Source: Rhizophagus irregularis (Eukaryota > Glomeromycota > Glomeromycetes > Glomerales > Glomeraceae). From it: a DNA stretch of 64,000 nt. This document shows positions 10,980 through 23,391 of this stretch, in pieces. The stretch spans positions 2,108,001 to 2,172,000 of the forward strand of contig NC_089431.1 in assembly GCF_026210795.1 (NCBI RefSeq), in the 5' to 3' direction. Position 1 is the first letter of the stretch, and every line of letters begins with the position of its first letter. A model generated the notes under the pieces. That model was given only the letters and a program-made list of their open reading frames with translations. It ran no database searches and was not told the origin of the DNA. Both the position numbers and the translations under genes were made by a program.

Positions 10980-12200
10980 CAAAGTATGGTTTGAGCATTT
11001 TGGCTGAAGTAAATCTTATTCTTTTAATTAAAAGTAGTTTAGTAAGTTTAAAACTGTTAAGATCATAAAAGTACAGTTAATATTTTTGGAATTATTTACA
11101 TTTTTTATATTATACAGTAGTATTAAGTTACAAATTTTTTTACCTTCAGAGCGTATTTTGAGATCTTTAGCCAAAGTAAATCAACTTCTTATATTAATTG
11201 TAAGTTGTTCGGCAGGTTAAAATCTACTTGGATATTAATTTTCACGAAGGTACAGTTAATACTTGATGAGTTATTTACAATTTTCACAACAGTACTCATT
11301 CACGACTTTTATTTTTTTTATTTTGTCACTTCAGAGCGTATTTTGAGATCTTTAGCCAAAGTAAATCAACTTCTTATATTAATTGTAAGTTGTTCGGCAG
11401 GTTAAAATCTACTTGGATATTAATTTTCACGAAGGTACAGTTATTACTTGATGAGTTATTTACAATTTTCACAACAGTACTCATTCCCGACTTTTATTTT
11501 TTTCATTTTGTCACTTCAGAGCGTATTTTGAGCACTTTATCCAAAGTAAACCAACTTCTTATATTAATTGAAAGTTGTTTAGCATGTCAAAATCTACTTG
11601 AATATTAATTTTCACGAAGGTACAGTTAATACTTGATGAGTTATTCACGATTTTCACAATGGTACTCATTTACGAATTTTATTTTTTTCCGTTTTGTCAC
11701 TTCAGAGCGTATTTTGAGCACTTTAGTCAAAGTAAATCGACTTCTTTTATTAATTGAAAGTTGTTCAGCAGGTCAAAATCTACTTGGATATTAATTTTTA
11801 CGAAGGTACAGTTAATACTTGATGAGTTATTCACGATTTTCACAACGGTACTCATTTACGAATTTTATTTTTTCCATTTTGTTACTTCAGAGCGTATTTT
11901 AAGCACTTTAGCCAAAGTAAATCGACTTCTTTTATTAATTGAAAGTTGTTCAGCAGGTCAAAATCTACTTGGATATTAATTTTTACGAAGGTACAGTTAA
12001 TACTTGATGAGTTATTCACGATTTTCACAACGGTACTCATTTACGAATTTTATTTTTTCCATTTTGTTACTTCAGAGCGTATTTTAAGCACTTTAGCCAA
12101 AGTAAATCGACTTCTTTTATTAATTAAAAATTGTTCAGCAGCTTAGAATCTACTTGAATATTTATTTTAATGAAGGCACAGTTAATATTTGTGGAGTTAT
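10980..12200. repeat. 185-bp satellite, about six copies
   Basis: TCAGAGCGTATTTTGAGC-type boxes recur at 11146, 11331, 11516, 11702, 11887 and 12072, a period of 185-186 bp. A diverged partial unit precedes them from about 10980 and a diverged partial follows to 12200. The last two full units are almost identical. Each unit happens to contain an open frame of about 66-72 codons, so the small ORFs here are repeat translations. No related unit appears elsewhere in the window. Confidence 0.9.
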
Positions 12201-12230
12201 TAATTTTTTATAATTGTGCGTATTACATTA

Positions 12231-12901
12231 ATTGGTGATCCGCGAGTCAAGTAGCGAAAACGATAATAAAATTTGACGGAAATTTATTAATTAAAAGCCG
12301 CATTTCTGAATGTGGGGTTGTTCATGAATTTCTCTAGCCAAATGTTTAAATAATGCCATTTTGCTTTAATGAAATAGTTTTCCACAGTTTTCCCACCAAT
12401 CTCATGCAAAAAAACCATAATGTAACATTGGAAAAAGTCCAATTTCTAAGAGATCTGAGATTCGAAAGACAAAAACTAGTTTTATCATACCATATCACTT
12501 GTATAATGAGTGTGAAAAAGTCTTGAATTTGTCAGGTTAGAAGTTATTACAGCATAGTTTACTAATGAAATATATCAAAAATAAAGCAATATGCATGAAA
12601 GTTTAGTAAAATATAAAAAAATTTCCATAATTTGTACTTTTAAAACCTTAGTTTACCTAATAACATAGTAAATGCCGCGTGCTTCCAAGGTAAACTTCAT
12701 CAAAAAAAAGTTTTACACTTTGTAGCTTTGAAAAATAAAAGTGTGATATTTACTTTATTGTTTGTGTTATTTTTAGTAAACTATGCTTTATAGTTTTTGT
12801 TACATCAGAAATCATTAAAGTCGGCGTATTACGACAAATTAGTATATGATTTGCGTCAAATTTTATATGTAATTTCTCTAGTTGACTCGCGGATCGTCAA
12901 T
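12231..12901. mobile_element. MITE with GATCCGCGAGTCAA terminal repeats
   Basis: The ends are inverted copies of ATTGRYGATCCGCGAGTCAA (12231-12250 and 12882-12901). They are flanked by TA on each side, which would fit a Tc1/mariner-type duplication. It is 671 bp long with no coding sequence. A 2-bp duplication is weak evidence, so the family is open; the inverted repeats themselves are clear. Confidence 0.65.
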
Positions 12902-13289
12902 TAAATTACAAGTAAATTTATATTCTTAATGTATTTTGTTTAAAATTTAATTATTTAAGATTAGTTTTTTATTTAATATTGCTTAATAAAATATTTTTTA
13001 AATTTTAATTCAATATTACAATATAATTTTTTATAAAAATATATATTTCATAATGTATATACAATTTTTTTGTATAGTGAAAAAACTGAAAAATGTGGTT
13101 AAGAATTAGTAATACAGCTGTAAAAAGTCACAAATCGGACAAATATAGCTAAAATCAGCCAATTTTTTATTTATTTGACATGTGATAGAGTAAGTTTTTC
13201 TACACTTTAAAGCATTAAACAATACTAGTATCTGCTAATATGTACTACCCTAAAACTCACTGATGTAAAATCACAATTATTAAAAAATT

Positions 13290-14872
13290 CACAAGAATTT
13301 TTGTTAATACTGTTTAATTTTTAAGTTCAAAGTCCGATTGATAATACTAAATTCAAAACTCAATTATAAATCATTTTTATAAATTATAATTTAAAAATTA
13401 AGCAGTATTAAGGAAAATTCTCATGAATTTTTCTTAATACTACTTAATTCTAATTTAACTAATTTAGTATTAAGGTTTTAATTTAAAAATTAATCAGTAT
13501 CAAGGAAAATTCTTGCAAATTTTTCTTAATACTGCTGAGATCCCCCAATTCCCTCTGTCATCAATTTACAGAGTTGCCACATCGAACGGGCATTCTCATG
13601 GTCGAACGAACAAATAATCGAACGAACGAACAAATAAACGAACAAGCAAATAATCAACGGCATAATTAACAAACAACATAATAATCAAACAACATACAAC
13701 AACATATAACAACATTCTTGGTTCACGAAATAAATAGCGTTAGTAATATAAAACATCAAGCGATATAAAATAAAATTAACTTCTCTAAATTTTCCCTAAA
13801 TTATATCCACTTTTACCTTTAATTTCAAACTTCGATAGCTCTTGCTACGAATTATTACTTTTCAAAAACGTATATTTAATTCATCTTAAAATTTTCATTT
13901 ATTTAATTAAAATTAATTAAGCAAACATTAATTAAAGTTTAGGGCGAACCTATTACCTTTAATTAATATTAAACTTTACTAACAAATAATTAAATGAAAC
14001 TTATATTTTTATTGAGTTCTGTAGATGAGAACTATGGAATTACTTTGAATTTCACTCTCTATTTATACAAATTTTATGCTTCTTTCTATTCTATCTATAT
14101 ACTATCTTTTATATTCTTTTTACATATTATCTTTGAACTATCTTTCTAATATGCTATCTATATTTTAAATACGCTATCTAATAATATGCTATCTTTTATG
14201 TTCCATCTTTATACTATCTTTTTATATTATCTTTTATATTATTTTATATTCTTTAATCTTTCTGACATTATTTTGTGTATTCTTTTAATTCGCTTTATGT
14301 GTTTTGCTTATAATCTATCTTTTGTGGCTTATAATTATTCTTTCTAATTGTTCTTATTGTTAAAGATTACTAAGCCGCAATTGATCGACTCTAATTATCC
14401 TATTGGTTCTTTGTCAATCATTCAATAAATATTACATTATGTAGATCATTACTTTTCCTAAATGTTTATCCTTTTCGGCTAATTATTTATCCATCTACGC
14501 CAATTCATAATTAATTTGTTCATTCTTAATATTTGGCAATCACATTTGGTGGTTGAATTTTATCGTCTTTTCATGCTTGATATTCGACCGTCTACACTGC
14601 TTAATTCTAATTTAACTAATTTAGTATTAAGGTTTTAATTTAAAAATTAAGCAGTATCAAGGAAAATTCTTGCGAATTTTTCTTAATACTGCTTAATTCT
14701 AATTTGACTAATTTAGTATTAAGGCTTTAATTTAAAAATTAAGCAGTATCAAGGAAAATTCTTGCGAATTTTTCTTAATACTGCTTAATTCTAATTTAAC
14801 TAATTTAGTATTAAGGCTTTAATTTAAAAATTAAGCAGTATCAAGGAAAATTCTTGCGAATTTTTCTTAATA
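13290..14872. repeat. hairpin minisatellite, TTAAGCAGTAT stem (left block, split by solo LTR)
   Basis: Units of about 100 bp contain ATTAAGCAGTATCAAGGAAA and then its inverted form TTTTTCTTAATACTGCTTAATT, so each unit is a long imperfect hairpin. Units are joined by TCTAATTTAACTAATTTAG and AAGGCTTTAATTTAAAAA. Copies lie at 13290-13535 and 14597-14872, with the solo LTR between them. Further copies are at 24676-24785 and 25876-26145. The pogo-like element entered at a TA inside this array. Confidence 0.85.
13536..14596. mobile_element. probable solo LTR (1061 bp)
   Basis: This segment begins TGAGATCCCC and ends GTCTACA, so it has the TG...CA ends of an LTR. It is flanked by CTGC on both sides (13532-13535, 14597-14600). 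Removing it with one CTGC restores the hairpin-array unit (AATACTGCTTAATT). It has no ORF. It contains GAACGAACAAATAA-type short repeats near the left end and a long pyrimidine-rich CTATCTTTTATAT region. A 4-bp duplication is compatible with some Ty3/Gypsy elements. No internal retroviral genes are seen, so solo LTR is the best reading. Confidence 0.55.
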
Positions 14873-15019
14873 CAGTCAACTCTCTTTATAGTCACACATT
14901 TGGGACTGTCCATATTTGGTGATTACAAAGAGATGTGACTATATAAAAAATTTCTTATATTTGTATATCATAATTCTGGCCAAAAATTAACATAATTTTA
15001 GCCAGAATTATACTTAAAA

Positions 15020-15430
15020 CTTTATTGTATCGTAACTTCGCCAATATTAATCGTAGAGAGATGATCTTACCGCCATTCGATTCGTCTTGATGAGACGGTT
15101 CTAATGGTATAAAATACATCGAAATTCAATCACTAGATTAATTTCCAAAATTAAAAAAATATTAATGGTTTTTGTGTAATAACTCTGCCAATATTGATCC
15201 TAGAAAGACGATCTTACTACTATTCGATTCGTCTTGATGAGACGCATCTAATGGTATAAGATACATCGAAATCCAATCACTAGATCAATTTCCAAAATTA
15301 AAAAATATTAAATGGTTTTTAAGTAATAACTCCGTCAATATTGATCACAGAGAGATGAACTTACTACCATTCGATTCGTCTCGATGAGGCGATTCCAACG
15401 AGCTATAAATCGTCCTTTTACAATCACTAG
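15020..15430. repeat. three tandem units with CATTCGATTCGTCTTGATGA
   Basis: Three units of about 150 bp carry CATTCGATTCGTCTTGATGA, followed by GTATAAAATACATCGAAAT-like text and CAATCACTAGATTAATTTCC. A single related unit occurs at the other end of the pogo-like element (24398-24460) and at 54540-54580. They are internal repeats of that element family. Confidence 0.75.
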
Positions 15431-15672
15431 GTACTGAGAAATCTAGCAAAATGTTAAATGGCGCAGTAAACGTAAATCAAGAAATATTATAATGCCAATG
15501 TTTAACATTTTGTTGAATAACTCGTCAGCCAGTGATCGGAAAAGGATAAAATTAACTCTCTCCCGTTCTGCTCACTTGACAATATTTACGAAAAAATAAA
15601 AAATTTTTTCGAAGTTTTTTATTACTTTTTCTTTATATTTTCTTTATTTTAGATAACTGCGACACTTTACAA

Positions 15673-17691
15673 ATGGCTAAAGATAACAAAAAGAAAGATA
15701 ACAAGTCTAACAAAGATACTACTTCTAAACGTCCTGCCTCTAGCTCTCCAACTGGCAACGTTTCTGGTCAAGGTTCCTCTATGTCTGGTCCTTCGAACAC
15801 TCCACCTTCGACCACCTCTACTAATAAACGTACCAGAATCAGTGCCGACGACTCTGTCATGGATGTTGATAAACCTCTCACGCCTCCTGGCCCTGTTGAG
15901 ACAACTTCCGTTGAGACACCTTCTCAACCTGATACCTCCTCTCTTGACGCTTCTCAACACGCACCTGCTAATAACAACGATAAAGGCAAAGGCCCTGATA
16001 TTACTCCCGCAGTTTCCTTCCCAGAACGTGCTGCCTCCCGGACGCGTCCCAAGGCTGCAGTACAATCTCAACCTACACTTTTACGCCTGGCGCTCCTAAT
16101 GACGTCGAAGATTTTTGGACTCACTTCGCTTCGAACCGCGACACGTGCGACGCGGTTGATCGACAACTTTCCTTGTTCCCCTCTTATGGTAGTCGTGCCA
16201 CGTGTAGTGGATCCAACGATTTGAAAAGGATCATCGTTCACTTCCGAAAAAAGGAAGATCTTGTCAAAGCCGTAGCTTCCCCTATGGATTCTTTGTTTAA
16301 CTTGCATTTCCATGCATATGACCCCCAGGCTATTAAAGCAGATGAACACGCGCGTACCCTGGTGGTTACCGACATCCCCCTTTTTATAACTGACGCTCTT
16401 TTGCGTGGTACCTTTTCCCGTTATGGCAATATTGTTCGCTGCCATACCCGTTTATCTAAACTTTATCGTACTGCATACATTACCTTTGAATCTACTGGTG
16501 CTTTACAGAACCTCGACTCTACCTGGGGCGTCCTTTGTGGAGGACATTGTTTGCGTATCTGCCCCGCTACTTTCTCACCTGAACAACGCGCTGAAAGACG
16601 CGCTTACGTTGCCTTACTTGCCGGTCTCCCGCGTGGTACTATAGCGGTCGATCTTGCTGAAATTGCCGATGAAATTTCCGCTAAATCTATCAATGTTCCC
16701 TTCTCTACGCGAATTCTTACAATCCCAAACCTTACGCCTATTGCCATTTTGCCTCTGAAACGGCTATGGAAAATGCTAAATCTATTTCATGTGCCCTCAA
16801 GAAAGTTGGCCTTACCTGGCATTCTCTGGATGAAGTCACCTCTCTTTGTCATCGGTGTGGTCGCCCTAATTGTAACCCTGATCGATGTGGTTCTTCATCT
16901 AGACCTAATACCCTCTCGCCATTGGCGAATCTAATGATAAATTACGTGCTTTATATAACAAGCATCTACCTCCTTCTCATCCCGCTAAACGACATAACCG
17001 TTTTGCCCGCCCCTGATAACAATAATGATGGACGCGCCCGTACAATGCTTCTCGCCATCGTTCTAAATCCAGACCTAATAACCGACAACAATCTCGTTCT
17101 CGTTCTCAACATCGACCATGGAATCGTGACAATCTTAACAACAACAATAATAATCAACGTCGTCGTATTCCTGATGCAAATGAACTTGATCACTATGCTG
17201 ATGGCATGGATGTTACATATCCTGCTCCTCCTACTGTGCTTACTGATTGGAAATCTATTGGTGTTGCTCTTGAAAAAGTAGTTGAAGATTTAGCCCTCCT
17301 TACCACACAATTTGCTACCATGAACAGCCGCATCACCAAATTGGAATCTGCTATGGCTGCTCGTGCTCCTGTTCCAGGACCTTTTGTCGCAAAACCACCT
17401 TCCTACATCCCTTCCTCTATGCAAGGATGGGATGATACAGTGAATCGAAATGATAATAATATCCTCGTTGATGTTAATTCTCCTCCTTTGCAATCAACAA
17501 GTGGTTTTTCCCCAATTCCCCATTTTGCTCCCATTCCACCTTCTAACGTTGCCCCTTCCTCTCCTATTGATATGGAACAGCGACTCTCCTCTCTTTCTGA
17601 CACTGTTGCCTCTTTGGCTGGCTCGATTAAAGAAGGAATCCAACAAAATAACCTCATCCTAGCTCGGAAACAAGGCCAGGCTAATCAATAA
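15673..17691 (+). pseudogene. LINE A1 ORF1: RNA-binding protein with RRM-like folds and CCCC knuckle
   Basis: The start ATG is 15673 (MAKDNKKKDNKSNKD), followed by a Ser/Thr/Pro-rich disordered region of about 130 residues. RRM-like segments follow: LKRIIVHFRKKEDLVKAV (about 16220) and ARTLVVTDIPLFITDALL (about 16350) with YRTAYITFES. A zinc knuckle CHRCGRPNCNPDRC sits near 16848-16890. A basic tail and a coiled-coil-like helix (16930-17420, LEKVVEDLALLTTQFATMNS) precede the end QGQANQ at 17691. ORF1 proteins coat LINE RNA and aid target-primed reverse transcription. Frameshifts near 16072, 16710 and 16930 and stops near 17010 break it. The knuckle has Cys in place of the usual His. Confidence 0.8.
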
Positions 17692-17739
17692 TTGTTGTCC
17701 TTTTTCCCCTTCTTTATTACCGTTTATCAGTGTGTAATA

Positions 17740-20700
17740 ATGATGGACAACAAAAAACATAATTTTTCTCCTCATCCCTCTCCCCTTATTAAATTTGGTC
17801 AATTGAATGTTAATGGTTTATGTTCTCCAGTTCGACAACAACATTTACTTAATTTTTTTCTTCACTCTTCCTTTGGTGCTTTATCTGTTAATGATACGCG
17901 TCTTTTCCCTTCAAATGCTAAATTTATTTTCAAAAACGAACACTCCCAACATCACTTTAAGTCCTATTGGGCTTGTTCATCTTCTTCTCGCCTTCATGAT
18001 GGTGTTGGTATTTTGTTACGTAATCCTCTTCATAAGCATGTCCAAACAATTGATCCGTGGAAAGGTCGACTTCTTAAATTAAATTTGTTTTTTCATCAAA
18101 CCAAAATCTCTATTATTTCTATATATTACCCTCCTTCTGGTTCTATTCATCGTTCTATTTATAATGATCTTATTACTAAACTCCTTTCCTGGCTTGATTA
18201 TGCCAGAAATAACAATTATTTTGTAATTATTCTTGGCGACTTTAATATTGATGAAATCGCTCATTCCCATTATTCATCTAATCATTTTAAGCTCCTTCGC
18301 TTGCTTTCTTCTCGGTTTTTTACCGATCATCAAGCTTACTCCTCTACAAATGGTCCTGATCTCACCTTCTTTCATGATAATGGATCTTCTAGACTGGATT
18401 ATATTTGGTCTTCACCTGGTTTTCCTGCACCTGGTCTTTTTTCGCAAGTGGTTACTTGCCCGGATCTCCTTGATCGTCCTTTTACAGATCACAAAGTTCT
18501 TACAACTATCTTTGACTTCAGTTCTTGCTTGGCTGTTTTGGCTAAATCTCGTCTCAAACAGAAAAAAGAAATGCGTACTATTTTTTCTTACGTTTCCACT
18601 TCAGTTGAACAATGGAATAATTTTACCACTGAAGTAGATGATTCTTTTGGAGTTTATTTAGATAGACAATATCACCCTAATTCTGATTTCTCCTTTCTTT
18701 CTCTTGATCGTATGTGGCATGCATTGAAAGCTGCCATAATTAGTGCTGCAATTGAAACTCTACCCTTTCAAAAAGTCTCCAATACACACTGACATTCATA
18801 CTCTCCTGAATTGACTAAACTTATTGCTATTAACAAATTTTTAGATCGATTTTTACATCGCCTTACTACTCGTCATTCTAATCGGCCTACTCAGATTGCG
18901 CAAATGACTGCTGCTTTGCCCTCCCATCTTGGAAATTTAGCATCCTTACTTCCTGATTATTCAGTTCCTACCTATTCTACATTCCCTGTATCTGTATTTA
19001 AATCATTTTTACGATCACAGAAGAATTTAGTTTCTGCTTTTTTATCTACTAAATTTGCCCAACACCTTACGGATTCAGTGGAATATTATACTGCACTACG
19101 TGACGAACACTTTTCGAACTCGCTTGGCACCTTTATAGATTCTGCCTTATCAGTAGAAAAACGCTCAATTGTTCTTGATCGTGTCCTGGTTGTACTGGAC
19201 TCAACTCCTACTTTACTAACGGATCCTTCGGACATTAAACAAGCAGCTATTTCTCATTTTCAATCGATTGTTTCTCCTCCGTTGGTCCGCTATTCTTCCA
19301 TCACTTCATTTCCCGCCCGATGGCAACAAGCTTACACTCCTCTTACAAATGTGTCTGCTTCATTATATGATCCTGTTTTGGCGCCTATTTCCCTACAAGA
19401 ATGGTCTGCTGTGATTTCCTCCATGCCAAATAACAAAGCTTCCGGCCCTTCAAAAATTTCTTATGAGATGATTAAACACTTGTCCGGTGAAGCCTTGGAA
19501 TTTTCTCTTTTACTTGCCAATACTTGCCTTTCTCGTGGTGATATTTCTGCTGACTGGCGTGAAGCCGTGGTTTATCCTATTTCTAAACCTCATGACTTTG
19601 ATGCTCAACTTAAGAACACTCGACCTATTACCCTTCTGGAAACAGTTCGAAAATGTGTAGTTAAGGTCGTCACGAATCGTCTTTCCAACATCCTTGCTGA
19701 TAATAAAATTCTCCAAGGTGGTAATTTTGCTGGTTTACCTGGTAGTTCTACGGATGTCCCTATTAAGATGCTGGATGCGATTATTCATCAACATAAACAT
19801 GACTCTACTGATGATCAGGAACTATGGATCGTTTCTCAAGATATCTCTAAAGCTTTCGATTCTATGGACTTAAATATGCTTAAATTAGCTTTAGATAGAT
19901 TACATATTCCTGCACTTTTAGTGCGATTTATTTTGAATCTTTTTACCCGACGAAATAATAAGATTATTACCTGTCATGGCGATACAGCTGCTTATAGAGT
20001 ACGTGTTGGTATCGATCAAGGAGAAATCATTTCCCCTCTTCTTTGGGTTATTTATCTGGATCCCTTACTTACTATTTTGAATCAAGATGAGATCCTTTTA
20101 TTTTAAATTCTTCAGCTCTTCTAAATTATTCTCCACTAGAATTTGAACAACATTCCTTACCAATTTCACATTTAACGTTTATGGATGATTCTACACTTAT
20201 TGCCTCTTCCAAGTCCGGAATAGAAGATCGTCTTTCTATTACTGCTGAATTTTATACTTTAAATAATGTTCAAGCCAATTCAGCAAAATATGTTCTTCTT
20301 TCATCTTCTTCGCCTTCTTCAAAGATTATTTTTGATCTTTTACTTTCTTCTTTAGTTTCCGATACTTCTCTCTCCCTTTCTTCTTTATCTCTTAATACTT
20401 TTTTCCGTTTCTTAGGAGTTTGGTTTTCCTTGTCTGCCTCTTCCGCTTTTGTTTTGAAACAAGCGCGCTCCATGGTCAAAGATATGGCTGCTCTTCTGGG
20501 CCCGAAGAAATTATTAGCTCAACATGTGGCCTATCTTTATAATGCTGTCCTTCTTCCGCGATTGGAATTCCGTCTTCAAACTACCCTTTTCTCTGAAAGT
20601 ACTATTCAATCAATAGTTAAACCTATGTTTTCAGTACTTCGAAGAAAAGCTGGACTTGCTGCGACTACTCCGTTGGCTTTGTTATTTCTTAAACTTCCTT

Positions 20701-23121
20701 TTTCGATTCAGAATGCTTTTTATCGATTCCTTTCTTCCCATATCGCATCTTGGCAAAAAATTTTCATTCACCCTGACTTCAAAGATTTTGCCCTCTATGC
20801 TATCTCCTATCTTCAAGGATATTTGGGTGCTGAGAGTTGCCTGACTACTATTGACTTAGAACCGTGGTCACAAGTCGTTTCTTTACGGACGCATACTTTG
20901 TTTAATTCATTATTATTTTCTTCGCGATTGAATATCACGTGGTCCCTCTCTTTCCGACCTCCGAGGCAGGACTTGCAACCAGCTTCGCCACTCCGAACCG
21001 TCTTACCGCATTCGATTTTTCAGACTGCTTGGAAACTTTGGAAAAATTTGAATCTTTTTGTCCTTGCTCAATTGGTTTCCCCTTGTGGACGATATCTTAT
21101 GAATTGGCTTGACCTTCGTTACCTTGGTATCGTTGGCCGTAAAGGACGGATTCCCACTTGGTTCAATTTTATTAAAAATAATTTTCTTTTTTCTCCTTCT
21201 TCTTCTTTATTGTTGCCTTTATATTTTATTAATTCTTCTTTTACTTTATCTTCCCCTTGTTTATTAGATCATACTGTTAAAGATTATTCCTTTTATCCTC
21301 AATGGGCTATTAATTTTAATGTCGCTACCCAAACTTTATCTGTGGGCCGTGTATGTATCACCTACAAGAAACAAGATTCTGCTATCATGTCCCATTGGCT
21401 TCCTGTATCTTCTTCCGCTGATGAACGATCTTATAATCCTTGTCCTGGATGTTCCTTTAATATCCCCGCCTTATCCAAGAAATCCGCAATTAAGCAACGC
21501 TGTAATAGCGAGAAGTGTTTTTTTAATGTAATCTTATCAGAAACCGTAGGCTATCCTACCAGAAATGCCAAAGTCTTTGCGGCCTACCTTCCGATTATTT
21601 TATCTACTTCGTGGAGTTATGCTACTTCTCTGGCTCTTGTTCATTTGTCAAAACCGTCTTTATCTACTTCTTCCACTCTCTCTTCTTCCTTAAAGGATAT
21701 GCCTGACGATGTTGTTTTACCACTTTCCGTGCAATCTCTGTATACTGATGGTTCTTTTCATGTTGCTACGGACTCTTCACCTGCTTCCATGACCTCTGCT
21801 TGGCTTGCCCTTGATGATGATGGACTTATTCTTGAATCTTCATCTTTGCAACTTTTTTCATGTCTTCCTTCAGCTTTGCGTTCTGAAATCTATGCTGTTG
21901 TATTAGGACTAAACGCTCTTTCTCGTGGCACTTCAATCTCCATTCATACTGATTGTAGTCAGCTTATCTCACTATGGAAACGCTTTGTTGATGTTCCTTT
22001 TTCACCAAAGTTGCTTCGAGAACATAATCATCTCCTTTGGCTTTCTATTCGATATCTCATTATGGATCGTGACCTTAAGGTTGATTTGATTAAAGTCCCT
22101 GCTCATGGCGATGACATCTATAATATGCAAGCGGATTCATTGGCAAAAGACGCTCATTCGCCTTCCCCACCTAATATTTCACCTTGGCATTTTGTTATGC
22201 TCCGTGCTTGTTATCATTTAATTCTTTGCCTATTGACATGAATATTCGTCATTTCCTCCGCTCTATAGCTGACGCTCGTGCTCTTTTATCTTTCTGTTCA
22301 TTGGCACGGTTTACTGCTCTTGGTTCCCTTCACTTTTTGATTGGGCTGGTATATATTTTTGCCTTTCACAAATTAAAGGTTTTGCTTCGCATAAGAATGG
22401 TCGTCCTGAATTCTGGATCTTCTGTATCAAACTCCTTTTGGATATGTTGCCTACTTTAACTACTCTTCAACAACGCAAACCTTATTTATATTCTCCCGAT
22501 TGGCTTTGTCCACAATGCAACTCAGCTCCTGAAGATTTGAATCATCTTTGAACTTGTCCTTATATTCTTCCAGATTTAAATCCGTGTTTGACACATCGTT
22601 CTGAAATTATCAAATTCAGAGATTCCTGCTTATCTTCGTTCTCATCTCTGAAACCTCTGGATATTACCTTCCAAACTGGATTCTCTGCTCTAGATTGTTG
22701 GAACTATGATACTCCTTCTTTGTCCTGTCTCTGGCTTACTCGAGGATTGTTGCCTGCGCATTTAACAGGTTTTTTAAACCAACACTTTCCTCTCTCTGTC
22801 ATATACAAGATTATTTCTCCTCTCCTTAATGACTTCCAAGTCGAATTGTATGGTGAAATTTGGCTGTGTCGGAATGTTCTTTTCCATGCTTGGGAAGAGT
22901 CGCAGGGTATCTCGGCTGCTTCTAAATTACGTGGCCCATCTATAAATTCTTCTCCTATTGTTCCTTCTCCACATACAAATAACTCTTCTTTGGCGACAGT
23001 TTCTCAGGATTCCTGGATTTCTTGGATATCCTCTTCTATAATTCAGGGTGGATCATGGATCTCACACTTGGATTTTCTGCGCCGCTTAACAGTTCAACCT
23101 CTTAGGATTTCTTTCTGGTAA
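17740..23121 (+). pseudogene. LINE A1 ORF2: endonuclease, reverse transcriptase, RNase H, zinc motif
   Basis: ATG pair at 17740/17743 (MMDNKKHNF). APE endonuclease: LIKFGQLNVNGL, ILGDFNIDEI, SSRLDYIWSS, FTDHKVL. RT: NKASGPSKISYEMIKHL, SQDISKAFDSMD (motif A, about 19840), GIDQGEIISPLLW (motif B, about 20010), FMDDSTLIASS (motif C, about 20180), FRFLGVWF. RNase H: LYTDGSF (about 21740), LRSEIYAV, IHTDCSQL and VPAHGDD...ADSLAKDA (about 22100). C-terminal zinc motif CPQCNSAPEDLNHL-stop-TC near 22510-22556. The end is 23121. Lesions: CGA-to-TGA stop at 18790-18792 (copy 2 reads Arg), frameshift near 20090, frameshifts near 22190 and 22340, stop near 22549. It belongs to the I/Tad-type group and is inactive as it stands. 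Confidence 0.9.
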
Positions 23122-23391
23122 CGGACTGGATTTTTGGATGTTGGATAGTTGACTCACACTGGCCTTCGGGTAAAGTTGGGGTATGCGATTCTGTAATAGT
23201 CTAGTTTTTCTTTGCTTTAATTTTATTTTAGTTTAGATTTCTTTACTTGTATGAATCGTGAAGCTACTCTTTTATTTTTATTAGTTTATTTTCTTATTTT
23301 TGTAATTTGTTCGTTTGAATTTTCGATGTTAAAATATAAATAAAAATAAAGTCATAAGACTGTTTGCAAAAGGAAAAGGATAAAATTACCA

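Larger units (their letters stand above)
15555..23371 (+). mobile_element. LINE A copy 1, full-length non-LTR retrotransposon with broken ORFs
   Basis: The 7.8-kb element is flanked by the 17-bp duplication GGAAAAGGATAAAATTA (15538-15554 and 23372-23388). It has a 5' leader of about 120 bp beginning ACTCTCTCC, then ORF1, a 48-bp gap, ORF2, and a 250-bp 3' region ending GACTGTTTGCAA. Layout and domains (ORF1 with RRM and zinc knuckle; ORF2 with endonuclease, RT, RNase H and zinc motif) match the I/Tad-type LINEs of fungi. Both ORFs carry lesions. Confidence 0.9.

Noticed and set aside
11205-12146. family of four 66-72-codon membrane-like proteins
   Set aside because: They are the same frame read through successive units of the 185-bp satellite.
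15673-16071. antisense Arg-rich frame of 134 codons
   Set aside because: Shadow of LINE A1 ORF1; composition is the complement of its Ser/Pro-rich N-terminus.
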